From positions 1 to 10,436 of the forward strand of contig CAYXZW010000078.1 of assembly GCA_964469905.1 (NCBI GenBank): DNA of 10,436 bases, in the 5' to 3' direction. The position numbers and the translations under genes are program-made. The notes beneath the pieces were generated by a model, which was not told where the DNA came from, made no database searches, and was given only the letters and a program-made list of their open reading frames with translations. Shown one piece after another: positions 1 through 6,614 of the stretch (positions are counted from its first letter, which is position 1; each line of letters opens with the position of its first letter). Source of the DNA: MVRV01 sp964469905 (GTDB lineage: Bacteria; Desulfobacterota; Syntrophia; Syntrophales; Smithellaceae).

Positions 1-279
1 ATGAAGGCGCACCCCTGTCGCCGCCTCGACCCGTCTGCGGACCTCCACGATCAGCGAGGCCACATCCGAAGCGGAACCGTTCGGATCCGCCTGGATGAAG
101 TTGGCATGCTTGCGCGAGACCTCGGCTGATCCGATGCGCAACCCTTTGCAGCCGGCTGCGTCCACGAGACGGCCTGCCGAGTCGCCCGGGGGGTTGGTGA
201 AGACCGAACCCGCGTTCTGACCACCGGGCTGGTGTTCGCGGCGCCACCGAACGACCTCGGCCAATTCCCGTGCCGATGG
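1..279 (-). pseudogene. murB: MurB (UDP-N-acetylenolpyruvoylglucosamine reductase), C-terminal fragment
   Basis: Read on the minus strand, this stretch encodes about 93 residues typical of the end of MurB, the FAD-dependent enzyme that makes UDP-N-acetylmuramate for peptidoglycan. Visible pieces are VVRWRREHQPGGQNAGSVF, then NPPGDSAGRLVDAAGCKGLR, then AEVSRKHANFI. The GSVF-NPPGDSAG stretch with its catalytic-loop Ser, and the KHANF motif, are MurB hallmarks. The WRREHQPGGQNAGSVF style is most familiar to me from Actinobacteria and Acidimicrobiia. The frame is open to base 1, only a few residues short of the usual C-terminus. Upstream, codons 280-285 read Phe-Leu and 286-288 is a stop, so the N-terminal two thirds are absent. 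The stretch is far richer in G+C than the rest of the window. I see a truncated, probably misjoined gene rather than a working one. Confidence 0.8.
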
Positions 280-368
280 AAAAAGTCATCCATGTGTTCA
301 AGCAAGGCAGCGGCTCCGATTTTAATCCCGATCTCGTTGAGCGGTTCCTGAATCTGATGGATATGTAA
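276..368 (+). pseudogene. C-terminal fragment of a probable HD-GYP-type phosphohydrolase
   Basis: In this frame the codons end with EKVIHVFKQGSGSDFNP followed by DLVERFLNLMDM and a TAA stop at 366-368. The pattern of a short helix, then G-S/T-x-F-[DN]-P-[DE]-[LV]-V-x-x-F, is the usual ending of HD-GYP cyclic-di-GMP phosphodiesterase and related HD response-regulator domains. Only about 30 residues are present, and the metal-binding HD and GYP motifs would lie upstream. That position is instead occupied by GC-rich murB sequence on the other strand. The ATG at 276 is therefore probably incidental and not a real start. I read this as the tail of a gene cut by the junction near 275-285. The family call rests on a short motif and is moderate. 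Confidence 0.45.
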
Positions 369-402
369 ATCCAATTCCAAATCAAGCGCTACCTTTGTTG
401 GC

Positions 403-437
403 ACAGCCTGCCCCGACGCAGGCCGGGGTCGTCGCGG
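403..437. other. GC-rich element with competing short hairpins
   Basis: Between the HD-type fragment and rlmB lies a GC-rich patch that can fold as CCTGC/GCAGG or as CCCCG/CGGGG, both five-pair stems sharing bases. It has no T run, so a classical rho-independent terminator is unlikely. It may be an extragenic repeat or a leftover of the foreign sequence at the left edge. The rest of 369-485 shows no promoter that I would trust. Confidence 0.25.
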
Positions 438-485
438 TATCATCATTGATTGGGAAATGGAATAACACAAGAGGAAGGGCAGGGT

Positions 486-1235
486 ATGGAGATAATTTAC
501 GGTATAAACCCGATTAAGGTTCTCCTCCGGCAGCAACAAACAGGGTTGGAAAAGGTAATTATAGCTTCGGGAAAAAGCGGCACTGCACTTACGGAAATAA
601 TCGAAACTGTCCGGCAAAAAAAAATCCCCCTAGAATTTCAATCTCGGCAATATCTTGATGAGCTGGTTGGCAACAGCGATCATCAGGGAGTCGTGGGGCT
701 GCGCCTCGCTTTTGTTTATTCCGAATTGGATGATTTACTGATAAATCGCAGTTCGTTATTAAACTTTGATTTAATCTTAATTCTTGATAGTATTATGGAT
801 CCCCAGAACCTGGGGGCCATAATTCGCACGTCGTATTGTCTGGGAGCTAACGGAGTAATTATCCCATCTGATCGGGCGGCAACGGTTACTGCGGCAGTAA
901 TTAAAGCTTCAGCCGGCGCAACCTCGCAATTGCCGATTGCCCGAGTGACTAACTTATCCCAAACGATTGATTATTTGAAGGAAAAGAACTTTTGGGTCTT
1001 TGGGGCCGATGCGCATGAAGGCGGCAATTTAAAAGAAATGGATTTTAATTGTAATGTGGCTTTAGTATTAGGTGGTGAAGCAAAAGGAATCCGTCACCTC
1101 GTGAAAAAGAAATGTGACTTTTTGTTATCAGTTCCTCTCACGCGAAGTTTCGATTCCCTAAATGTATCTGTTGCTGCCGGTATTATCCAGTATGAAATAT
1201 TCAGCCAACGCAGCCGGTCAAAGGTAATTTGTTGA
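486..1235 (+). CDS. rlmB: RlmB-like 23S rRNA 2'-O-methyltransferase (SpoU/TrmH family)
   Basis: This 249-residue SPOUT-class methyltransferase should transfer a methyl group from S-adenosylmethionine to a ribose 2'-OH. The full N-terminal domain and overall length fit RlmB, which acts on G2251 of 23S rRNA. The short N-terminal substrate-binding domain opens with YGINPIKVLL (residues 5-14), and residues 62-70 (GNSDHQGVV) are the usual inter-domain signature. The catalytic trefoil-knot domain follows. Motif 1 is DPQNLGAIIR (105-114, with Asn108 and Arg114), motif 2 is LVLGGEAKGI (193-202), and motif 3 is SLNVSVAAGI (224-233). I chose the ATG at 486 because GAGGAAGGG lies just upstream at 471-479 and it gives the canonical MEIIYG start. 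A TTG at 450 in the same frame would add 12 unmatched residues. RlmB versus another TrmH-family specificity cannot be settled from sequence alone. Confidence 0.85.
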   Translation: MEIIYGINPIKVLLRQQQTGLEKVIIASGKSGTALTEIIETVRQKKIPLEFQSRQYLDELVGNSDHQGVVGLRLAFVYSELDDLLINRSSLLNFDLILILDSIMDPQNLGAIIRTSYCLGANGVIIPSDRAATVTAAVIKASAGATSQLPIARVTNLSQTIDYLKEKNFWVFGADAHEGGNLKEMDFNCNVALVLGGEAKGIRHLVKKKCDFLLSVPLTRSFDSLNVSVAAGIIQYEIFSQRSRSKVIC

Positions 1236-1260
1236 ATTAACATGGTATATGGTTTATAAT
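1232..1260 (+). promoter_or_regulatory. Sigma70-type promoter for pilC
   Basis: A -35 box TTGAAT (1232-1237) and a perfect -10 box TATAAT (1255-1260) are separated by 17 bases. The -35 box overlaps the rlmB stop codon. Transcription would start near 1267 and give a leader of about 37 bases before pilC, with a Shine-Dalgarno AGAAAGGA at 1286-1293. Confidence 0.6.
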
Positions 1261-1303
1261 ACGCCATATTAGTATTATCCGGTCAAGAAAGGATATTTTT
1301 AAT

Positions 1304-2512
1304 ATGCCAGTTTTTATTTGGGAAGGTACGACCAGAAAAAACGAAGTTAAAAAAGGGGAACTGGAGGCAGCAGATGAACTTGCGGTTCGCGGCCAGTTGC
1401 GCAGGCAAGGTTTTAAATCGGTTACCATCAAACAGAAGCCTAAAGACTTGGAAGAATATTTGCCGTTTTTAAAGGGCAAAGTTGAAGAAAAAGACGTTGT
1501 TATTTTTTGCCGTATTTTTTCGACAATGATCAATGCCGGCTTGCCGCTTATTCAATGCCTGGATCTCTTATACCAGCAGGAACAAAACAAAGCCTTTAAA
1601 GTTGTTATTAAGAAGGTAAAAGAAGATGTCGAAAGCGGCAACAGTTTAACTGAAGCATTAAGGAAGCACCCGGTTGTTTTTGATGATCTTTTTGTCAATC
1701 TGGTTGCCGCCGGCGAGACCGGCGGTATTTTGGATGTTATTTTAGGAAGGCTTTCCGCTTATATGGAAAAGGCCATGAAACTAAAAAGTCAGGTTAAGGG
1801 AGCAATGACTTATCCGGCAGCTGTTCTTGTTATTTCGGTGGCTGTTGTCACTTTATTACTTCTCAAAGTTATCCCTGTATTTCAGAAAATGTTTGAGGGT
1901 ATGGGGGGGGAGCTTCCCGGGCCCACACAGTTTCTGGTCAATGCCAGTGAATTTATGCAGAGTTATTGGTGGGTGATGGGGGGCATTATAGTTGTTTTTT
2001 TTGTTGCTTTCGGCAGATTTTATAAAACAGAAAAAGGGCGCTGGACAATAGATGGCCTGATACTCAAAGCTCCCGTTTTTGGACCGCTTATGAAAAAAGT
2101 TGCTGTGGCGAAATTCTCCCGGACTCTTTCCACTATGATGAATTCCGGTGTTCCGATTATGGAGGGCTTATCCATTGTCAGCAAGACTGCCGGCAATGTA
2201 ATAATTGAAGCCGCACTGGTGAAAACGCGCCAGAGTATCAGCGAAGGGCGGACCATTGCGGAGCCGTTAATGGAAACCGGTATTTTCCCGCCCATGGTGG
2301 TGCAAATGATCGCCGTCGGTGAGGCGACAGGAGCTCTGGATACTATGCTCAGCAAGATCGCCGATTTTTACGATGATGAAGTTGATGCGGCGGTAGCGGC
2401 GATGACGGCACTTTTAGAGCCGATAATGATGGTTTTTCTGGGGGGGGTTGTCGGCGGTATGATTATCGCAATGTATCTGCCGATCTTTAAGATGGCTTCT
2501 GTTGCTGGTTGA
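1304..2512 (+). CDS. pilC: Type IV pilus / type II secretion inner-membrane platform protein PilC
   Basis: This 402-residue polytopic inner-membrane protein is the platform on which the pilus assembly and retraction ATPases act to insert or remove pilins. It has the standard PilC/GspF plan of a short soluble N-terminus (1-60) and two homologous T2SSF domains (about 65-190 and 268-390). The domains carry matching motifs: FCRIFSTMINAGLPL (68-82) pairs with FSRTLSTMMNSGVPI (271-285), and GETGGILD (137-144) with GEATGALD (339-346). Hydrophobic membrane segments lie near 172-191, 222-238 and 374-392, and LEPIMM sits at the last one, as in the family. It has its own promoter, and no pilB, pilT, pilD or pilin gene is next to it here. 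Length and motifs are complete. GspF of a type II secretion system is the main alternative, but the MPVFIWEGTT start favours PilC. Confidence 0.92.
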   Translation: MPVFIWEGTTRKNEVKKGELEAADELAVRGQLRRQGFKSVTIKQKPKDLEEYLPFLKGKVEEKDVVIFCRIFSTMINAGLPLIQCLDLLYQQEQNKAFKVVIKKVKEDVESGNSLTEALRKHPVVFDDLFVNLVAAGETGGILDVILGRLSAYMEKAMKLKSQVKGAMTYPAAVLVISVAVVTLLLLKVIPVFQKMFEGMGGELPGPTQFLVNASEFMQSYWWVMGGIIVVFFVAFGRFYKTEKGRWTIDGLILKAPVFGPLMKKVAVAKFSRTLSTMMNSGVPIMEGLSIVSKTAGNVIIEAALVKTRQSISEGRTIAEPLMETGIFPPMVVQMIAVGEATGALDTMLSKIADFYDDEVDAAVAAMTALLEPIMMVFLGGVVGGMIIAMYLPIFKMASVAG

Positions 2513-2545
2513 TGAATCTAAGCTTGGCTGATTCCGGGATAAAAA

Positions 2546-2622
2546 TGGTCGGGATGGCGCGATTTGAACGCGCGACTCCTGCGTCCCGAACGCAGTGCCC
2601 TACCAAGCTGGGCCACATCCCG
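2546..2622 (-). tRNA. tRNA-Pro (anticodon CGG)
   Basis: On the minus strand this folds as a complete tRNA. The seven-pair acceptor is CGGGATG with CATCCCG. The anticodon stem CTGCG/CGCAG closes the loop TTCGGGA, giving anticodon CGG, which reads CCG proline codons. A T arm with GTTCAAATC follows, then discriminator A and an encoded CCA end (2546-2548). It is transcribed against all surrounding genes and stands alone between pilC and the DUF1178 gene. Confidence 0.95.
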
Positions 2623-2762
2623 ACGTGGCACGGACGATATAAAATTTATTTCTAAATGTCCACTTTTTTTTATTCAATTTCCAATTTATCATTAACAATG
2701 AGATTTTAAACAAGGATATTAAACATACAGCCACTCGTTTTGAGGCTTAATTTGGAACTAAA

Positions 2763-2791
2763 TTGTTTTTTACTAGATGGCATGCTAGAAT
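2763..2791 (+). promoter_or_regulatory. Candidate sigma70-type promoter for the DUF1178 gene
   Basis: TTGTTT (2763-2768), a 17-base spacer and TAGAAT (2786-2791) would place the transcription start near 2798. That is about 25 bases upstream of the GTG start at 2824. The preceding 2640-2762 is AT-rich, with no gene that I can see. Confidence 0.45.
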
Positions 2792-2823
2792 AGAAGATAT
2801 TAAGAAAAGCAAGGTGAACAACA

Positions 2824-3240
2824 GTGATAATCTTCGACTTGAAATGTGAAAAAGGTCATAAATTCGACGGCTGGTTTAAAGACCGGCAGGCCTTTATTGA
2901 TCAGAATTCCCAAAAGCTTGTGGCTTGTCCGATTTGCAATAACTCTAATGTTGCTATTGTCCCTTCTTCCGTTGCGTTTGTGGGTAAAGATGCGCGCTCC
3001 TCAGGCAAAATGGACGAAAATGATAATTCCCCGTTAAAAGTTTTGCAGGCCTTTCATCAATACATAGACAAAAACTTTGAAGATGTGGGCAGTCAATTTG
3101 CTGAAGTTGCCTTAAAAATACATTTCGGGGAAGAAGAAAAACGCAATATCAAGGGAACGACTACTCCCAATGAAGAGGCAAATTTGAGAGAAGAAGGCGT
3201 TCAATTTATAAAAATCCCTGTTCCTAAGATGGATAGCTAG
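2824..3240 (+). CDS. DUF1178 family zinc-ribbon-like protein
   Basis: This 138-residue soluble protein has the DUF1178 layout. The N-terminus MIIFDLKCEKGHKFDGWF (residues 1-18) carries Cys8 and His12, and a CPIC knuckle follows at 35-38. Together they suggest a small zinc-binding ribbon. A mostly helical C-terminal half follows, including NFEDVGSQFAEVA (84-96) and HFGEEEKRNIKGTTTPNEE (100-118), the conserved block typical of the family. The function of the family is not established as far as I know. The start is a GTG at 2824, preceded by AAGGTG at 2811-2816. It is chosen because MI[IV]FDLKC is the family's normal beginning. An overlapping frame at 2846-3037 is a shadow. It is probably a single-gene unit, with a candidate promoter just upstream. 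Confidence 0.85.
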   Translation: MIIFDLKCEKGHKFDGWFKDRQAFIDQNSQKLVACPICNNSNVAIVPSSVAFVGKDARSSGKMDENDNSPLKVLQAFHQYIDKNFEDVGSQFAEVALKIHFGEEEKRNIKGTTTPNEEANLREEGVQFIKIPVPKMDS

Positions 3241-3333
3241 TTTCTGAATTTTTCATGGCTGAAGTAGGAATTATTTCAGTAAATTTTATAGGCAATTCTT
3301 CCGGGGCTTTAATTTTCAGGCAATTAATAATTT

Positions 3334-5685
3334 ATGCAAAAAACTTATAAGAGTATTATTGATAGCATTGGTAATACCCCGCTTGTCGAAATCAGCCGGC
3401 TTAATCCCAATAAAAAGGTGAAGATTCTGGCGAAAATGGAGAGCGCCAATCCCGGCGGATCGATTAAGGATCGCACCGCATTGTTTATGATTGAGAGTGC
3501 GGAGAAAAGAGGAGAGTTAACACCGGATAAAATTATACTGGAGGCGACGAGTGGCAATACGGGTATTGGTCTGGCCATGATTGCCGCTGCTAAAGGATAT
3601 AAGCTTAGTCTTACTATGTCCGAATCGGCCAGCGAGGAGCGGAAGAAAATTCTACGGGCGTTGGGTGCTGAATTGATTTTTACGCCGGCTGCACAGGGAA
3701 CTGATGGTGCCATTGAAGTTGCCTATAAAATGCTACGCGAAGATCCCGGCAAATATTTCGGCACCGATCAATTTAATAATGAAGATAACGTTGCCGCTCA
3801 CTATTATGGAACAGCTCAGGAAATCTGGGATCAAACTGATGGAGCTGTCACCATGGTAGTATCGACCCTCGGTACTTCCGGCACCGCTATGGGAATTTAC
3901 CGCAGGCTCAAAGAATTAAATCCGCAAATTGAAATTATCGGTGTTGAACCGTATTTGAAGCACAAGATCCAGGGGCTCAAGAACATGCGTGAGTCTTATC
4001 GGCCGGGCATATTTGATAAGAAATGCCTTGATGAAAAGGTGAATATTCTCGATGAGGATGCTTTTGCCATGGCTCGCCGGTTGGCCCGTGAAGAGGGAAT
4101 TATGGCCGGCATGAGTTCCGGCGCGGCGATGTATGTTGCCTCTCAGAAAGCTATGCATTTACAGGCTGGATTGATAGTAGTAATTTTCCCGGACAGCGGA
4201 GAGCGGTATTTAAGTACGGAATTATTTACTGTCAAAGAGGAAGCATCGACTTTCAGTCTTTACAATATTTTGCAGCGCCAGAAAACTTTTTTCAAACCTG
4301 TTAATTCCGGGGAAATTCTCATGCATACGTGTGGGCCTACGGTCCATGACACACCTCATATGGGAAATTACCGGCGCCTGGTGGTAGCCGATTTAGTTTG
4401 TCGCTATTTGATTTATCAGGGTTACTCGGTCAAGCATATAGTAGATCTGGTTGATCTCACCGATAAGTCTTTAAAAGGTTCGGAAAAAGAGGGCATGGAG
4501 CTTGCCGATTATACGAATAAATATTTACAAGTATTTTTGCGCGATGCGGAATATTTGAATATTTTCAAAGATAATATTTATGTCAAAGCATCGGAAAATA
4601 TTGATGAGATGCTCAAAATCGTCGAAAAATTAGTCGATAAAAATTACGCCTATGAAAAGCTGCACTCGGTTTATTTTGATATTTCCAAATTAAACGATTA
4701 CGGGCTTCTTTCCAATGTGAATATACGAAAAACAAGACAGACAAAAACCATTGATCTGGATGATTATGAAAAAGACAGCCCGATGGACTTTGCTCTTTTA
4801 AAAAGGGCAAGTCTTGGAGAGTTAAAAAGAGGTATATATTACAAAACAAAATGGGGCAATATCCGGCCTGGTTGGCATATCGGTTGTGCGGCAATTTGTC
4901 ATAAATATATGGGTGCGTTTTATGATATTAATATCAGTGGGGCAGATGAAGTTTTTCCCCATTGCGAAAATATTTTGGCTATTAACAAAGCATTTTCCGG
5001 AAAGAGCGGTGCAAATTACTGGTTGAATGCCGAATTGGTGATGGTCTCCGGCCGCAAGATGTCCCGTTCGTTAAATAATGCCTTGCCTTTATCACAATTG
5101 TTCCAAAAAGGTTATTCGGGCCGTGATGTGCGTTTTTTCTTGTTGGGAGTGCATTATCGCAAGCCGCTTAATTATTCGGAAGAGGCAATGGAGACCGCCA
5201 GGAATAATGTCAAAAGACTCGATATGTTTGTTTGCCGGCTTCATGCTGCAAATGGTGCTGGCAATGGTTATGCAGAGTTGGATCAACTGATTTACGATCT
5301 TAAAAACGGCTTTGCCGCCGCCCTGGATGATGATTTGAATATAGCCGTTGCCCTGGCTGTGCTTTTTGATTTTATCGGCAAGATAAATGCTCCTTTAAGC
5401 CAGGGAACAATAAATAAAAAAGATGGCGGCAAAATATTGGCGGCTTTGAGAAATATTAATGAAATTATCGGGGTGATGAGTTTTGAGGTATTATCCGCCC
5501 CGAAAGAAATACAGGATTTGATTGACCAGAGAGAAGCCGCGCGAAAAGCACATAAGTGGCAGGAGGCCGATAATTTGCGGTCTCAGCTGGCGTTGCTCAA
5601 TGTGGAAGTGCTGGATATGCCTCAAGGGCCAGTCTGGCATTTTAAGTCAATGACACTCACTGAAAACGAGCGTAGCGAAGTTTGA
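3334..5685 (+). CDS. cysS: Fusion of PLP-dependent cysteine synthase and divergent cysteinyl-tRNA synthetase
   Basis: One uninterrupted 783-residue frame joins two enzymes. Residues 1-300 are a fold-type II cysteine synthase (CysK/CysM) with PLP lysine Lys45 in NPGGSIKDR, substrate loop TSGNTG (72-77), phosphate-binding GTSGT (180-184), SSGAA (261-265) and the CysM-like PDSGERYLST (286-295). After a linker of about ten residues, 308-783 match cysteinyl-tRNA synthetase end to end. Matching parts are zinc Cys333 in CGPTV, HMGN for HIGH (342-345), RPGWHIGC with Cys518, PHCEN (542-546), KMSRS for KMSKS (575-579), and the C-terminal tRNA-binding helices ending DMPQGPVW (761-768). Compared with E. 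coli, Glu208 is Gly, His235 is Cys and zinc ligand Glu238 is Ile. It may make cysteine and load it on tRNA-Cys, but the changed site leaves this open. The Shine-Dalgarno is weak. The last residues (ENERSEV) look like repeat-derived tail. Confidence 0.9.
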   Translation: MQKTYKSIIDSIGNTPLVEISRLNPNKKVKILAKMESANPGGSIKDRTALFMIESAEKRGELTPDKIILEATSGNTGIGLAMIAAAKGYKLSLTMSESASEERKKILRALGAELIFTPAAQGTDGAIEVAYKMLREDPGKYFGTDQFNNEDNVAAHYYGTAQEIWDQTDGAVTMVVSTLGTSGTAMGIYRRLKELNPQIEIIGVEPYLKHKIQGLKNMRESYRPGIFDKKCLDEKVNILDEDAFAMARRLAREEGIMAGMSSGAAMYVASQKAMHLQAGLIVVIFPDSGERYLSTELFTVKEEASTFSLYNILQRQKTFFKPVNSGEILMHTCGPTVHDTPHMGNYRRLVVADLVCRYLIYQGYSVKHIVDLVDLTDKSLKGSEKEGMELADYTNKYLQVFLRDAEYLNIFKDNIYVKASENIDEMLKIVEKLVDKNYAYEKLHSVYFDISKLNDYGLLSNVNIRKTRQTKTIDLDDYEKDSPMDFALLKRASLGELKRGIYYKTKWGNIRPGWHIGCAAICHKYMGAFYDINISGADEVFPHCENILAINKAFSGKSGANYWLNAELVMVSGRKMSRSLNNALPLSQLFQKGYSGRDVRFFLLGVHYRKPLNYSEEAMETARNNVKRLDMFVCRLHAANGAGNGYAELDQLIYDLKNGFAAALDDDLNIAVALAVLFDFIGKINAPLSQGTINKKDGGKILAALRNINEIIGVMSFEVLSAPKEIQDLIDQREAARKAHKWQEADNLRSQLALLNVEVLDMPQGPVWHFKSMTLTENERSEV

Positions 5686-5700
5686 AGTATTGACGGAATT

Positions 5701-5728
5701 GATCCCGGAAGCGAAACTATCCGGGATC
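5701..5728. repeat. Palindromic intergenic element (REP-like)
   Basis: A perfect nine-pair stem is formed by GATCCCGGA (5701-5709) and TCCGGGATC (5720-5728) around a ten-base loop. It lies 15 bases after the cysteine fusion gene and about 50 bases before amrB. No T run follows, so it is a poor intrinsic terminator. The CCCGGA...TCCGGGATC form resembles dispersed extragenic palindromes. Only one copy is visible in this window. Confidence 0.4.
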
Positions 5729-5779
5729 CAGTAGCTGATAATCCGGTAAATGTGAAGTTTATCAATACGGAGGTGCCCT

Positions 5780-6601
5780 ATGAATAATCTGCGAAAATCG
5801 GCAATAGCAGGTTCCTGGTACCCCGGTAAATCTGCAACCCTTAAGCAGGAAATTGAAAAGTATTTTTCTTACGTGCCGGACTCAGGTTTGGAAGGAGAGA
5901 TTTTCGGCCTGATTGCTCCTCATGCCGGATACGTTTATTCCGGGCCAGTGGCTGCCTATGCTTACAAACTTATTCGCGGTAAAAAATATGAATCTATTGT
6001 TATTGTCGGCCCCAGTCATCGTGTAGCTTTTCCGGGTGTGTCCGTTTACAGCAGAGGCGGCTATGAGACACCGTTAGGTATAGTGCCTGTTGACGAAGAT
6101 TTGGCCGATAATATTAAAAATTTCAGTGGTATTGTTAAAGATATTCCGGCTGCTCATTTACAGGAACATTCACTGGAAATTCAATTGCCTTTTTTACAGG
6201 TTGCGCTGCAAGATGTTTCCTTTGTGCCTCTTTTGATGGGAGATCAGAGAGCAGATACTTGCTATGAATTGGCCCAGGCAATTTATTCGGCCGTACAGGA
6301 TAAACAAGTATTGATTGTGGGCAGTTCCGATTTATCCCATTTCCATAATTACAATGTAGCCTCGCAGATGGATGCGTTAGCTTTAAAACATTTACAAAGT
6401 TTTGATGCCGACGGGCTGCTGGAAAGCCTGAATAGTGATATCTGTGAGGCGTGCGGCGGCGGGCCCATGGCCGTTGCCATGCTGGTGGCGAAAAAGATGG
6501 GAGCGGAGAAGGCGCAGTTGCTGAAATATGCCAATTCCGGAGATGTCACCGGTGACAGAAGTTCCGTGGTCGGATATGCCGCTGCAGTTTATTATGCCTA
6601 G
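5780..6601 (+). CDS. amrB: AmmeMemoRadiSam system protein B (MEMO1 family)
   Basis: This 273-residue protein belongs to the MEMO family, which has the fold of class III extradiol (LigB-type) dioxygenases with an altered metal site. Visible family motifs are AGSWYPG (10-16), LIAPHAGYVYSGP (44-56) with His48, VGPSHR (76-81) with His80, HSLEIQLPFLQ (130-140), SSDLSHF (182-188) and EACGGGP (223-229) with Cys225. His48, His80 and Cys225 line up with the metal-binding His49, His81 and Cys244 of human MEMO1. A strong Shine-Dalgarno GGAGGT (5769-5774) sits five bases before the ATG. It is translationally coupled to amrA, whose Shine-Dalgarno overlaps this stop codon. The bacterial system's biochemical role is not established, though it is usually linked to a radical SAM enzyme. 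That partner is not in the window. Confidence 0.93.
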   Translation: MNNLRKSAIAGSWYPGKSATLKQEIEKYFSYVPDSGLEGEIFGLIAPHAGYVYSGPVAAYAYKLIRGKKYESIVIVGPSHRVAFPGVSVYSRGGYETPLGIVPVDEDLADNIKNFSGIVKDIPAAHLQEHSLEIQLPFLQVALQDVSFVPLLMGDQRADTCYELAQAIYSAVQDKQVLIVGSSDLSHFHNYNVASQMDALALKHLQSFDADGLLESLNSDICEACGGGPMAVAMLVAKKMGAEKAQLLKYANSGDVTGDRSSVVGYAAAVYYA

Positions 6602-6605
6602 GAGG
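6600..6605 (+). promoter_or_regulatory. Ribosome binding site that fixes the amrA start
   Basis: AGGAGG at 6600-6605 overlaps the amrB stop codon TAG (6599-6601). It sits nine bases before the ATG at 6615, which makes 6615 the likely amrA start rather than in-frame upstream starts inside amrB. It implies coupled translation of the two genes. Confidence 0.75.
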
Positions 6606-6614
6606 ATTGCTTAT

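Noticed and set aside
51..617. Minus-strand open frame of 188 codons across the left junction
   Set aside because: It reads murB in the wrong frame, then runs antisense to the HD-type fragment and to rlmB. Its residues are Arg/Pro/Ser rich and match nothing.
2020..2355. Minus-strand open frame of 111 codons opposite pilC
   Set aside because: It is a shadow of the second T2SSF domain, with no independent support.
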